From: Daejeonella rubra | GTDB taxonomy: Bacteria; Bacteroidota; Bacteroidia; Sphingobacteriales; Sphingobacteriaceae | Assembly: GCF_900103545.1 (NCBI RefSeq) | Contig: NZ_FNHH01000004.1 | Location: 124,001-188,000, forward strand | Direction: 5' to 3' | Length of the DNA: 64,000 nucleotides | In this document: positions 36,801 to 44,615 of the stretch, piece by piece | How the letters are laid out: every line of letters begins with the position of its first letter | Numbering within the stretch: the stretch's first letter is position 1 | Translations under genes and position numbers: made by a program | Notes under the pieces: generated by a model | What the model was told of the DNA's origin: nothing | What the model saw: the letters and a program-made list of their open reading frames with translations, nothing else | Database searches by the model: none

Positions 36801-37662
36801 CGATGATCATATCGATATGCTCGTCTTCTAAAACGGTTTCGCGTTCCATGATGATCTCATTACGATCAATTGAAACAACTTCACCTGTATCTTCATCCAC
36901 AAAATCTTCAACCCATTTCTTGAGCACTCTTGCTGCAAGTTTACGGCCAACGGCTTTTTTCAAACCAGATTTGCTGACTTTTACTTCATCCGCTAATTCA
37001 AATAATTCAAGAATGTCCTTATCAGAATCATAACCGATAGCACGCAATAAGGTGGTAACCGGGAATTTTTTCTTACGATCGATGTAAGCATACATGACAT
37101 TATTAACGTCAGTTGCAAACTCGATCCAGGATCCTTTAAATGGAATTACACGGGCTGAATATAATTTGGTTCCGTTTGTATGACGGCTCTGGCCGAAGAA
37201 TACTCCCGGTGAACGGTGTAATTGAGAAACGATTACACGCTCTGCACCATTTATCACAAAAGTTCCTTTAGGAGTCATATAAGGGATGGTTCCCAAATAA
37301 ACATCCTGAACTATTGTTTCAAAATCTTCGTGTTCCGCATCATTACAAGATAAGCGAAGCTTAGCCTTTAGAGGAACACTATACGTTAAACCACGCTCAA
37401 TACATTCATGTATATCATAGCGCGGGGGATCAATGAAGTAATCAAGAAATTCTAAAACGAATATATTTCTTGAATCAGAGATCGGAAAATTTTCGGAGAA
37501 AACTTTAAACAAACCTTCCTGATGGCGGTTGTCTGAAGTGGTTTCAAGCTGAAAAAATTCCCTGAAAGATTGCAATTGAACATCCAGAAAATCAGGATAA
37601 TCCATCACATGCTTACTGGTAGCAAAATTTACTCTTTCGTTGTGCTTAATTTTGTTTGCCAA
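33853..37662 (-). CDS. rpoB: RNA polymerase subunit beta
   Basis: A 1269-residue core RNA polymerase subunit. It contains the rifampicin-pocket region [18 protein letters not shown] and [18 protein letters not shown], which carries no obvious resistance substitution. The [25 protein letters not shown] segment forms the C-terminal clamp contact. No ATG is available at the N-terminus: the first codon of the MANKIKH sequence is TTG at 37662, and the upstream frame closes within five codons. It lies 147 bp downstream of rplL with a hairpin between, and 91 bp upstream of rpoC. Confidence 0.97.
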   Translation of the reverse strand: [1269 protein letters not shown]

Positions 37663-37760
37663 GGGATTGAGAATTTAGTTTAGTAAATAAACTGCGACCT
37701 GTTGTGCCAATATTGCGGCAATGTAGATCAGACATTAAATGGGTATTATACAAATGGCAA

Positions 37761-37786
37761 TAGACCCCGACGAAAATCGGGGTCTA
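37761..37786 (-). promoter_or_regulatory. rplL-rpoB intergenic hairpin (attenuator or processing site)
   Basis: A perfect 10-bp GC-rich stem (TAGACCCCGA / TCGGGGTCTA) with a 6-nt loop is not followed by a T-run. It sits in the 147-bp gap between rplL and rpoB, where E. coli has an attenuator and an RNase III site. The lack of a T-run argues for partial attenuation or processing rather than full termination. Confidence 0.55.
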
Positions 37787-37809
37787 AACCATAATTTATG
37801 AGTTAAGAA

Positions 37810-38187
37810 TTACTTAATCTCAACAGTTGCTCCAGCTTCTTCTAATGCTTTTTTCAATGATTCAGCTTCTGCTTTATCAACACCAGTTTTAACTTCTTTC
37901 GGTGCTCCATCAACTAAATCTTTAGCTTCTTTCAAACCTAGACCAGTAAGGTCTTTTACAAGTTTAACAACTCCTAACTTAGAACCACCTGCTTCTTTCA
38001 ATATTACATCGAAAGAAGTTTGCTCTACTGCTGCTGCTGGTGCATCACCACCACCAACTGCTGCTACTGCAACTGCTGCTGCTGCTGGCTCAATACCATA
38101 CTCATCTTTAAGGATTTGAGCTAATTCGTTAACTTCTTTTACTGTTAAGTTTACTAATTGCTCAGCAAACGATTTTAAATCTGCCAT
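37810..38187 (-). CDS. rplL: 50S ribosomal protein L7/L12
   Basis: A 125-residue stalk protein. The N-terminal dimerisation domain is followed by an Ala/Gly/Val hinge (AAAAVAVAAVGGGDAPAAA) and the C-terminal factor-binding domain (KLGVVKLVKDLTGLGLKEAKDLV). It recruits EF-Tu and EF-G. It is downstream of rplJ with a 59-bp gap, the usual L10-L12 pairing, and upstream of rpoB. Confidence 0.97.
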   Translation of the reverse strand: MADLKSFAEQLVNLTVKEVNELAQILKDEYGIEPAAAAVAVAAVGGGDAPAAAVEQTSFDVILKEAGGSKLGVVKLVKDLTGLGLKEAKDLVDGAPKEVKTGVDKAEAESLKKALEEAGATVEIK

Positions 38188-38246
38188 TTTATTTTAATTT
38201 TAAAATTTCTGTACTTGAATAATTTAATCGAACTTTTAGGTGCCCG

Positions 38247-38765
38247 TTAACCTCTTTCTTGTAATGTTTTAACAATTCCTGCAAGTTTGTTACCACCAGA
38301 CTGCAAGCCTGAAATAACATTTTTAGCTGGAGATTGTAGCAATGCAATGATGTCTGCCACTAATTCTTCCTTAGATTTAAGGTTTACCAGGGCATCTAAC
38401 TGATTATCGCCAATGAAAATTGATGAATCGATATATGCAGCTTTAAGTACCGGCTTATCTCCAGTTCTTCTCAATTGTTTGATCAGCTTAGCCGGAGCAT
38501 TAGCTGACTTTGAGAATAAAATAGATGAAGATCCTTTTAGTACTTCAAACATCTCACTAAAATCACCTTCAGAGGCTTCCATTGCCTTTCTGATCAGTTT
38601 ATTTTTAGCTACCTGCATTTTGATACCGTTCTCGAAACATTTGCGGCGAATATCATTTACTTTTGCTACAGACAGGTTTGCGGTGTCGGCAATATAAAAA
38701 TTACCATACTCAGCAATCGTCTCTGTTAAAGCAAGAACAACTTCGTGTTTTTCTTCTTTTCTCAT
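38247..38765 (-). CDS. rplJ: 50S ribosomal protein L10
   Basis: A 172-residue stalk base protein that anchors L7/L12 dimers to 23S rRNA. The sequence has the expected N-terminal rRNA-binding half (VNDIRRKCFENGIKMQVAKNKL) and C-terminal helix for L12. The start codon lies 2 bp after the rplA stop, leaving no room for an L10-leader regulatory RNA before it. Regulation must act elsewhere. Confidence 0.96.
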   Translation of the reverse strand: MRKEEKHEVVLALTETIAEYGNFYIADTANLSVAKVNDIRRKCFENGIKMQVAKNKLIRKAMEASEGDFSEMFEVLKGSSSILFSKSANAPAKLIKQLRRTGDKPVLKAAYIDSSIFIGDNQLDALVNLKSKEELVADIIALLQSPAKNVISGLQSGGNKLAGIVKTLQERG

Positions 38766-38767
38766 GA

Positions 38768-39466
38768 TTAGATTCCCGCTACTGATTTAGTTTCAATTTC
38801 GATTCCCGGACTCATTGTCGAAGAGATGTGTATACTCTTGAAATAAGTTCCCTTTGCTGCTGATGGTTTTAATTTAGAAATGGTTTGAATTACTTCTAAC
38901 GCATTTTCATAAATTTTATCAGCATCAAATGATACTTTTCCGATCGAAGTATGAATGATTCCTGTTTTGTCAACTTTGAAATCGATCTTACCGCCTTTAA
39001 CATCAGTAACTGCTTTACCAACATCTGTGGTAACAGTTCCTGATTTAGGGTTTGGCATAAGGTTACGCGGACCTAAAACACGGCCGAGTTTACCTACTTT
39101 TGCCATAACGCTAGGCATGGTAATAATGATATCAACGTCAGTCCATCCACCTTCTATTTTGGCAATATATTCATCCAAACCTACAAAATCTGCACCTGCT
39201 GCTTTAGCCTCTGCTTCCTTATCGGGAGTACAAAGTACCAAAACACGGACAGTTTTACCGGTTCCATGAGGAAGTGTTGCAATACCTCTTACCATTTGAT
39301 TCGCTTTACGAGGATCTACGCCTAAGCGTATGTCCAGGTCAACCGATGCATCAAATTTGGTAGTTGTGATATCCTTAACTAAAGCCGAAGCCTGAGTTAA
39401 AGTATATGCTTTACCTGCCTCAATTTTTGAATGTGCCTGTTTTTGATTTTTTGTTAATCTAGCCAC
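38768..39466 (-). CDS. rplA: 50S ribosomal protein L1
   Basis: A 232-residue L1-stalk protein that binds 23S rRNA and controls E-site tRNA exit. Recognised by KFDASVDLDIRLGVDPRKANQMVRG, GLDEYIAKIEGGW and VGKLGRVLGPRNLMPNPKSGT. The start is GTG at 39466, since the preceding in-frame codons end in a stop two codons upstream. It follows rplK by 22 bp and precedes rplJ by 2 bp. Confidence 0.97.
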   Translation of the reverse strand: MARLTKNQKQAHSKIEAGKAYTLTQASALVKDITTTKFDASVDLDIRLGVDPRKANQMVRGIATLPHGTGKTVRVLVLCTPDKEAEAKAAGADFVGLDEYIAKIEGGWTDVDIIITMPSVMAKVGKLGRVLGPRNLMPNPKSGTVTTDVGKAVTDVKGGKIDFKVDKTGIIHTSIGKVSFDADKIYENALEVIQTISKLKPSAAKGTYFKSIHISSTMSPGIEIETKSVAGI

Positions 39467-39488
39467 TTCTTAAACTGATTTTGTATAA

Positions 39489-39932
39489 TTAATTGTTCCA
39501 GGGTGCATCACCGCTAACGGTAATTCCCATACTGCGTGCTGTACCTGCAACCATTTTCATGGCTGACTCGACAGTAAATGCATTCAAGTCGGTCATTTTA
39601 TCCTTGGCAATGCTTTCAACCTGATCCCAGCTTACACTGGAAACCTTTTTACGGTTAGGCTCTGCAGAACCACTCTTTAAACCTGTTGCATCCAGTAATT
39701 GGATAGCTACAGGAGGAGTTTTAATGATAAAATCAAATGACTTGTCAACATAGACAGTGATTACAACCGGTAAAACTTTACCAGGCTTATCTTGGGTACG
39801 TGCATTGAATTGCTTGCAAAACTCCATGATATTCACACCTTTTGCTCCCAATGCGGGACCAACTGGTGGAGATGGATTAGCAGCGCCGCCCTTGATCTGT
39901 AACTTTATTAAAGCACCGACTTCTTTTGCCAT
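39489..39932 (-). CDS. rplK: 50S ribosomal protein L11
   Basis: A 147-residue protein of the GTPase-associated centre. Typical motifs are IKLQIKGGAANPSPPVGPALG and GTARSMGITV. It follows nusG by 155 bp, where the heptad array lies, and precedes rplA. Confidence 0.97.
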   Translation of the reverse strand: MAKEVGALIKLQIKGGAANPSPPVGPALGAKGVNIMEFCKQFNARTQDKPGKVLPVVITVYVDKSFDFIIKTPPVAIQLLDATGLKSGSAEPNRKKVSSVSWDQVESIAKDKMTDLNAFTVESAMKMVAGTARSMGITVSGDAPWNN

Positions 39933-39998
39933 TTTTATTTATTTGTTTTTAACTCAATGTTCGTAGTGGAAGCTAAGTAACATTTAAGGTCTTTGGCA

Positions 39999-40090
39999 AG
40001 TATTTAGTACAAAGTACATAGATACCCACTCACCGATAATATTTTATACGTCTTTATATCTCAATACTTTGTACTCAGTACTCAGTACTA
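39999..40090 (-). repeat. Heptad-repeat array between nusG and rplK
   Basis: A left block (39999-40024) is AGTATTT-AGTACAA-AGTACAT, pitch 7. A right block (40057-40090) is built of GTACTCA units. The blocks are inverted relative to each other. The last unit of the right block contains the nusG stop codon. Confidence 0.75.
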
Positions 40091-40630
40091 TTCCTTTTCA
40101 ACTTGCATATAATTCAACTCAAGTGGTGTTCTTCTTCCGAAGATCTTAACCATAACCTTAAGTTTCTTTTTCTCTTCATTTACCTCTTCAATCACACCGG
40201 TAAACCCGTTAAACGGCCCATCCATTACTTTGACATTTTCACCAACGTAATAAGGAACATTCATTGATTCACCTTGTTCGGCCATTTCATCAACCTTACC
40301 AAGGATACGGTTAACTTCTGCAGCTCTCATTGGAACGGCATTGCCTCCCTTATCACCAAGGAAACCAATAACACTATTGATACCTTTAATTACGTGTTCT
40401 AACTCACCATCTAAAGAAGCCTCAATTAGAACATATCCAGGATAAAAATTACGCTCCTTGGCAATTTTCTTCCCATCTTTCATCTGGTAGTATTTCTCCA
40501 TTGGGATCAATACCTGAGGTAAAAGATGTGAAATACCCAGACGGTTAACTTCTGCCTCTAAATATTGCTTTACTTTTTTCTCTTTGCCACTAACAGCCCT
40601 TACCACATACCATTTCAATTGATCGCTCAT
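40088..40630 (-). CDS. nusG: Transcription termination/antitermination factor NusG
   Basis: A 180-residue factor that links RNA polymerase to Rho or to the ribosome. The N-terminal NGN domain shows WYVVRAVSGKEKKVKQYLE and YPGYVLIEA. The C-terminal KOW domain starts GPFNGFTGVIEEV. The stop codon is part of a heptad-repeat array. It is 11 bp downstream of secE, the standard secE-nusG order. Confidence 0.97.
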   Translation of the reverse strand: MSDQLKWYVVRAVSGKEKKVKQYLEAEVNRLGISHLLPQVLIPMEKYYQMKDGKKIAKERNFYPGYVLIEASLDGELEHVIKGINSVIGFLGDKGGNAVPMRAAEVNRILGKVDEMAEQGESMNVPYYVGENVKVMDGPFNGFTGVIEEVNEEKKKLKVMVKIFGRRTPLELNYMQVEKE

Positions 40631-40641
40631 AAGTGCTTTAA

Positions 40642-40836
40642 TTATGCCAGAGATTTATAAAACATCTTCAATGCATTACCAGCAGTTTCATCCATAGCTA
40701 AGATCACAAGTGAAATAATAATGGATGCTATTAATACCAATACAGCTGAATTTTGCAATTCTCCCCAGGTAGGCCAAGAAACCTTTTGGGTCATTTCTGT
40801 ATACGATTCTTTTAAAAACTCTACTACGTTAGCCAT
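40642..40836 (-). CDS. secE: Preprotein translocase subunit SecE
   Basis: A 64-residue single-span SecE of the short type: the amphipathic helix (KVSWPTWGELQNSAV) comes before one transmembrane segment (LVLIASIIISLVILAM). It stabilises SecY in the SecYEG channel. It lies 17 bp downstream of tRNA-Trp and 11 bp upstream of nusG. Confidence 0.95.
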   Translation of the reverse strand: MANVVEFLKESYTEMTQKVSWPTWGELQNSAVLVLIASIIISLVILAMDETAGNALKMFYKSLA

Positions 40837-40853
40837 TTTACATTTAGCGTAAG

Positions 40854-40924
40854 CACGGGAACAAGGATTCGAACCCTGATCAAAGGTTTTGGAGACCTCT
40901 ATTCTACCGTTGAACTATTCCCGT
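40854..40924 (-). tRNA. tRNA-Trp (CCA anticodon)
   Basis: A 71-nt cloverleaf with acceptor ACGGGAA/TTCCCGT, anticodon loop CTCCAAA giving CCA, and T-loop TTCGAAT. The 3' CCA is not encoded. It lies between tuf and secE, as in many bacteria. Confidence 0.95.
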
Positions 40925-40944
40925 TTATTAAATAACCGAGTTCA

Positions 40945-40952
40945 CAAATATA
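40945..40952 (-). promoter_or_regulatory. -7 element for the tRNA-Trp-secE-nusG operon
   Basis: On the minus strand TATATTTG matches TAnnTTTG. It lies 20 bp upstream of tRNA-Trp and 32 bp after the tuf terminator. The -33 side is weak. Confidence 0.55.
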
Positions 40953-40979
40953 CATTGTAAACTAAGCCCGTGTATTATA

Positions 40980-41011
40980 AGAAAACATAAGTCCACAAGT
41001 GGACTTATGTT
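40980..41011 (-). terminator. tuf terminator
   Basis: A perfect 12-bp stem (core ATAAGTCCA / TGGACTTAT) with a 4-nt loop, followed on the minus strand by TTTTC. It lies 28 bp after the tuf stop. Confidence 0.75.
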
Positions 41012-41038
41012 ATCGAATTAACCTTTATAAGAAATTGC

Positions 41039-42226
41039 TTATTTTACAATTTCAGTAACCTGTCCGGCACCTACAGTTCTACCACCTTCACGGATCGCAA
41101 AACGAAGTCCTTTTTCCATTGCGATCGCATTGATCAGTTTTACACTGATTGTAACGTTATCACCTGGCATAACCATTTCTACACCTTCAGCAAGAGTGAT
41201 CTCACCAGTAACATCTGTTGTACGGAAGTAGAATTGTGGACGGTATTTGTTAAAGAATGGAGTGTGACGTCCACCTTCAGCTTTTGACAATACATAGATC
41301 TCAGCTTTGAAATCAGTGTGTGGAGTAACAGAACCTGGTTTACAGATAACCATACCACGACGGATATCAGTCTTCTCAATACCACGTAATAATAGTCCTA
41401 CGTTATCACCAGCTTCACCTCTGTCTAATATTTTACGGAACATCTCAACACCTGTAACAACAGATTTTAAGTTTTCAGCACCCATACCTAAAATATCAAC
41501 CTGCTCACCTGAGTTAATTACTCCTCTTTCGATACGTCCTGTTGCTACAGTACCACGACCTGTGATCGAGAATACATCTTCAACCGGCATAAGGAAAGGA
41601 AGTTCAGTCAAACGTGGAGGAATTGGAATATAGCTATCTACAGCATCCATTAACTCCATGATTTTACCAACCCATTTTGGATCGCCGTTAAGACCTCCCA
41701 AAGCAGATCCCTGAATAACAGGAATATCATCACCCGGGAATTCGTAGAAGCTTAATAGTTCACGGATTTCCATCTCTACTAATTCAAGTAATTCCGGATC
41801 GTCAACCATATCAACTTTATTCATAAAAACAACCAATGAAGGTACACCTACCTGACGAGCAAGAAGGATGTGTTCACGAGTTTGTGGCATCGGACCATCA
41901 GTAGCAGCAACTACGATAATAGCACCATCCATTTGAGCAGCACCTGTAACCATGTTCTTCACATAATCCGCGTGACCTGGACAGTCAACGTGAGCATAGT
42001 GACGGGTAGCGGTTGAATACTCCACGTGTGCAGTATTGATGGTGATACCTCTTTCTTTTTCTTCCGGAGCAGAGTCAATTGAATCAAATGAACGTGCTTC
42101 AGAAAAGCCTGCATCAGCTAACACTTTTGTGATAGCTGCTGTAAGTGTAGTTTTACCGTGGTCAACGTGACCTATAGTACCGATATTTAAATGCGGCTTA
42201 CTGCGGTCAAATTTTTCTTTTGCCAT
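41039..42226 (-). CDS. tuf: Elongation factor Tu
   Basis: A 395-residue translational GTPase that delivers aminoacyl-tRNA to the ribosome. It has the P-loop GHVDHGKTTLTAAI, switch II DCPGHADYV, and NKVDMVDD for guanine. The preceding four tRNA genes (Thr, Tyr, Gly, Thr) are the same set and order as in the E. coli tufB operon, which ties transfer-RNA supply to EF-Tu. A terminator follows. Only this one tuf copy lies in the window. Confidence 0.98.
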   Translation of the reverse strand: MAKEKFDRSKPHLNIGTIGHVDHGKTTLTAAITKVLADAGFSEARSFDSIDSAPEEKERGITINTAHVEYSTATRHYAHVDCPGHADYVKNMVTGAAQMDGAIIVVAATDGPMPQTREHILLARQVGVPSLVVFMNKVDMVDDPELLELVEMEIRELLSFYEFPGDDIPVIQGSALGGLNGDPKWVGKIMELMDAVDSYIPIPPRLTELPFLMPVEDVFSITGRGTVATGRIERGVINSGEQVDILGMGAENLKSVVTGVEMFRKILDRGEAGDNVGLLLRGIEKTDIRRGMVICKPGSVTPHTDFKAEIYVLSKAEGGRHTPFFNKYRPQFYFRTTDVTGEITLAEGVEMVMPGDNVTISVKLINAIAMEKGLRFAIREGGRTVGAGQVTEIVK

Positions 42227-42287
42227 TTTGTTTTATACTAATTGTTAGGTTAATTTTATTATTGTTTTATTCTTATATACAATGCTG

Positions 42288-42359
<72 letters not shown>

Positions 42360-42436
42360 TTTTAATTTGCTCTCAGGTTTATTACCCTCTCTTTTATTCA
42401 CATTAAATGAACCAACAGATGGTAAAAAAACCTTTG

Positions 42437-42509
42437 AGCGGAAGACGAGGTTCGAACTCGCGACCTATAGCTTGGAAGGCTATCGCTCTACCAACTGAGC
42501 TACTTCCGC
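42437..42509 (-). tRNA. tRNA-Gly (TCC anticodon)
   Basis: A 73-nt cloverleaf with acceptor GCGGAAG/CTTCCGC, anticodon loop CTTCCAA (TCC) and T-loop TTCGAAC. CCA is not encoded. It lies between tRNA-Tyr and tRNA-Thr(GGT). Confidence 0.95.
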
Positions 42510-42514
42510 AAATC

Positions 42515-42640
42515 AATTTGATAATTAGCAAATAAGCTAATTAGCAAATCAGGCAACAATCATCATCAAAAATTTCAGCCGTTCTAATGAACCACTGAAT
42601 TAATTTGATAATTCTCAAATTTGCTAATTTGCAAATTTGG
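42515..42640 (-). repeat. AT-rich inverted repeat array between tRNA-Tyr and tRNA-Gly
   Basis: Left block (42515-42550) carries ATTAGCA/GCTAATT units and right block (42602-42640) carries ATTTGCTA/ATTTGCAA units, with an 8-bp pitch in the right block. The two blocks are inverted. The last right unit overlaps the encoded CCA of tRNA-Tyr. Confidence 0.65.
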
Positions 42641-42721
42641 TGGGGGGGGAAGGATTCGAACCTTCGAAACCGAAGTAACGGATTTACAGTCCGTCCCATT
42701 TGACCGCTCTGGAACCCCCCC
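42638..42721 (-). tRNA. tRNA-Tyr (GTA anticodon), CCA encoded
   Basis: An 84-nt class-II tRNA with a long variable arm, acceptor of seven G paired with seven C, anticodon loop CTGTAAA (GTA), and T-loop TTCGAAT. This is the only tRNA of the window whose 3' CCA is in the DNA. Confidence 0.95.
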
Positions 42722-42731
42722 AACATTTCCG

Positions 42732-42804
<73 letters not shown>

Positions 42805-42896
42805 GAAATGTTTTAAACCTATTCTTTAAAATATAAAAGAACCATTCCTTTCAGTGATTATTATCCTTTGGAGACAACCCCCTCTGAAACGGACTG

Positions 42897-42926
42897 CAAA
42901 TCTACGAAAATTTGGAGTTGGACAAA
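42897..42926 (-). promoter_or_regulatory. Promoter of the tRNA-tuf operon
   Basis: On the minus strand TTTG (42923-42926), 18 bp, then TAGATTTG (42897-42904). Both elements and the spacing fit the Bacteroidota consensus, making this the clearest promoter in the window. It lies between the hpf terminator and tRNA-Thr(TGT). Confidence 0.75.
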
Positions 42927-42935
42927 ATTTTTTAC

Positions 42936-42968
42936 AAAAAAAATTCGACAGTCATTTAGACTGCCGAA
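42936..42968 (-). terminator. hpf terminator
   Basis: A 10-bp stem (TTCGGCAGTC / GACTGTCGAA with one G-T pair), 5-nt loop and eight T on the minus strand. It separates the rpsU-xerC-hpf unit from the tRNA-tuf operon. Confidence 0.85.
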
Positions 42969-43006
42969 AAAGTACCTTATTACTAGGTGTTTATGATCGA
43001 AAAAAA

Positions 43007-43348
43007 TTATAAATTTTCGTCCGCCAGGCTTAGTGACTTAAGATTATTCGCATGGGAACGCAACTTTTCTTTACGTTTATCCAGCTGGCGCCTGAGTGAC
43101 TCCACTGCCTTGTCGGTTGCTTCTTCAAAAGTTTTACATTGCTCTTTTGCAAAAAGATCATTTCCGGGGATCAATAATTTTATTTCTGTTATCTTATTTG
43201 CTTCATCATCTGTTTTCTCCAATTTAAGGTAAACTTCACCACTAATGATCTGATCAAAGAATTGATCAAGCTTGTCTGCTTTCTTCTGAATAAAATCCAA
43301 CAACTTAACGTCAGCTGTAAAATGGATCGATTGCACTCTGATTTTCAT
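43007..43348 (-). CDS. hpf: Ribosome hibernation-promoting factor, HPF/RaiA (YfiA) family
   Basis: A 113-residue protein of the short HPF/RaiA type. Sequence pattern IQSIHFTADVKLLDFI-like start, then EVYLKLEKTDDEANKITEI, and a basic C-terminal helix (VESLRRQLDKRKEKLRSH). It binds the decoding centre of idle 30S subunits during slow growth and keeps ribosomes inactive. No long C-terminal dimerisation domain is present. It lies downstream of xerC and ends at its own terminator. Confidence 0.92.
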   Translation of the reverse strand: MKIRVQSIHFTADVKLLDFIQKKADKLDQFFDQIISGEVYLKLEKTDDEANKITEIKLLIPGNDLFAKEQCKTFEEATDKAVESLRRQLDKRKEKLRSHANNLKSLSLADENL

Positions 43349-43438
43349 ATTGCCTCCTTTTGTATAAAATTAATATAATCACTCCGAAATCCGGAGCTTA
43401 TTGAGTAGTTAATTTGTAATATTTTTCTTTCAATAGTG

Positions 43439-44320
43439 TTAAGCCTTGGGATGAGCCTGTTTGTAAATCGATTTTAATCTTTCGACTGAATTATGGGTAT
43501 ATACCTGTGTCGCTGCAAGACTTGAATGGCCCAATAATTCTTTGATTGCATTCAGATCTGCTCCCCTGTTTAATAATGATGTTGCAAAACTATGCCTTAA
43601 TATGTGAGGGCTTTTTTTATCATGAGTTGAAATAAACGACAAAACTAAATTAACAGTTCTGTATATAAACTTCGGGTACACATTCTTACCTTCATTGGTA
43701 ACGATTAGAGTCGATGATTTGTTGTCAAAATTCCGACTTAATTTTTGAAGTTTATAATCCCCGATCAATTTTGCGAGCGAGTTACTGATCGGAATGATCC
43801 TTTCCTTGTTACGCTTGCCTAAAACCTTTATTTGCTGTTCATAAACATTTATGTCATTGTCTGACAGATTTACAAGCTCAGCAAGACGCATTCCGGTACC
43901 GTATAAGAGTTCGATTACCAGGCGATCACGAATACCCGTAAAATCATTACTGAATACATCCTTCGCGTCAAGCAGAATGTCCATCTTCTGCTCAGTTATA
44001 ACTACCGGCAATCGTTTAGGTATCTTTGGAGCCCTGACATGGATCATCGGACTATTTTCAATAAGCTCTTCACGTTGCAGGAATTTATAAAACGAGCGGA
44101 GAGCAGATATTTTACGATTGATCGTTCTGGCTTCAATACCCTGATCCATCAATTTAACTATCCACGTCCGAATATGCTGATGAGTAATTTTCAGCAATTC
44201 AGGTTCAACTGAAACTATAAATTCAGAAAACTGATCAAGGTCCTTTTTGTAGGCAGTTACGGTATGGGGAGAAAACCGTTTTTCGAATTGCAGGTATCGT
44301 ATAAATCGCTCAATAAACAT
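43439..44320 (-). CDS. xerC: Tyrosine recombinase XerC/XerD-type
   Basis: A 293-residue site-specific recombinase with an N-terminal SAM-like DNA-binding domain (about 1-85) and a C-terminal catalytic domain. The catalytic set is complete: Arg145 (GTGMRLAEL), Lys169 (LGKRNKE), His239 and Arg242 (PHILRHSFAT), His265 (LLGHSS) and Tyr274 (QVYTHNS). It would resolve chromosome dimers at a dif site. The ATG at 44320 is used; a TTG one codon upstream would add one residue. The neighbours rpsU and hpf fit the conserved Bacteroidota order, so it is unlikely to be a phage integrase. Whether it acts as XerC or XerD depends on the partner elsewhere. Confidence 0.92.
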   Translation of the reverse strand: MFIERFIRYLQFEKRFSPHTVTAYKKDLDQFSEFIVSVEPELLKITHQHIRTWIVKLMDQGIEARTINRKISALRSFYKFLQREELIENSPMIHVRAPKIPKRLPVVITEQKMDILLDAKDVFSNDFTGIRDRLVIELLYGTGMRLAELVNLSDNDINVYEQQIKVLGKRNKERIIPISNSLAKLIGDYKLQKLSRNFDNKSSTLIVTNEGKNVYPKFIYRTVNLVLSFISTHDKKSPHILRHSFATSLLNRGADLNAIKELLGHSSLAATQVYTHNSVERLKSIYKQAHPKA

Positions 44321-44390
44321 CAAAAACTATTTGCACATCCAATAGTTTGAATATACAAATAGTTTTCGGAAATTATATGCTAAATTGAAA

Positions 44391-44582
44391 TTAAACAGTT
44401 TCGATGTTTAATCCCTGCTTGTAAATAGCTTTTTTAACTTGTGTACGACGAGTGATGGATTTTTTCTCGTATGCCTGACGGCTACGAAGTTCTCTCAATA
44501 CACCGGTTTTTTCGAATTTCTTTTTAAAGCGCTTAAGTGCTTTATCTAGTGATTCGCCGTCTTTTACATTAATAATGATCAT
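44391..44582 (-). CDS. rpsU: 30S ribosomal protein S21
   Basis: A 63-residue basic ribosomal protein (MIIINVKDGESLDKALKRF, then a Lys/Arg-rich helix). It helps 30S recognise mRNA starts. I use the ATG at 44582; an upstream in-frame codon would add 12 residues that S21 lacks. A -7 element TACATTTG lies upstream. It heads the rpsU-xerC-hpf transcription unit. Confidence 0.95.
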   Translation of the reverse strand: MIIINVKDGESLDKALKRFKKKFEKTGVLRELRSRQAYEKKSITRRTQVKKAIYKQGLNIETV

Positions 44583-44615
44583 AATATACAGATACCCCCT
44601 TTCGGTTTTGGATTG

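Noticed and set aside
33853..37662. Genes on the plus strand inside rpoB and rpoC
   Set aside because: Open frames opposite highly conserved coding sequence show no own start signals or domain matches; they are shadows.
43439..44320. Phage or integron integrase
   Set aside because: Catalytic residues are also consistent with XerC/D, and the rpsU-xerC-hpf context is chromosomal core.
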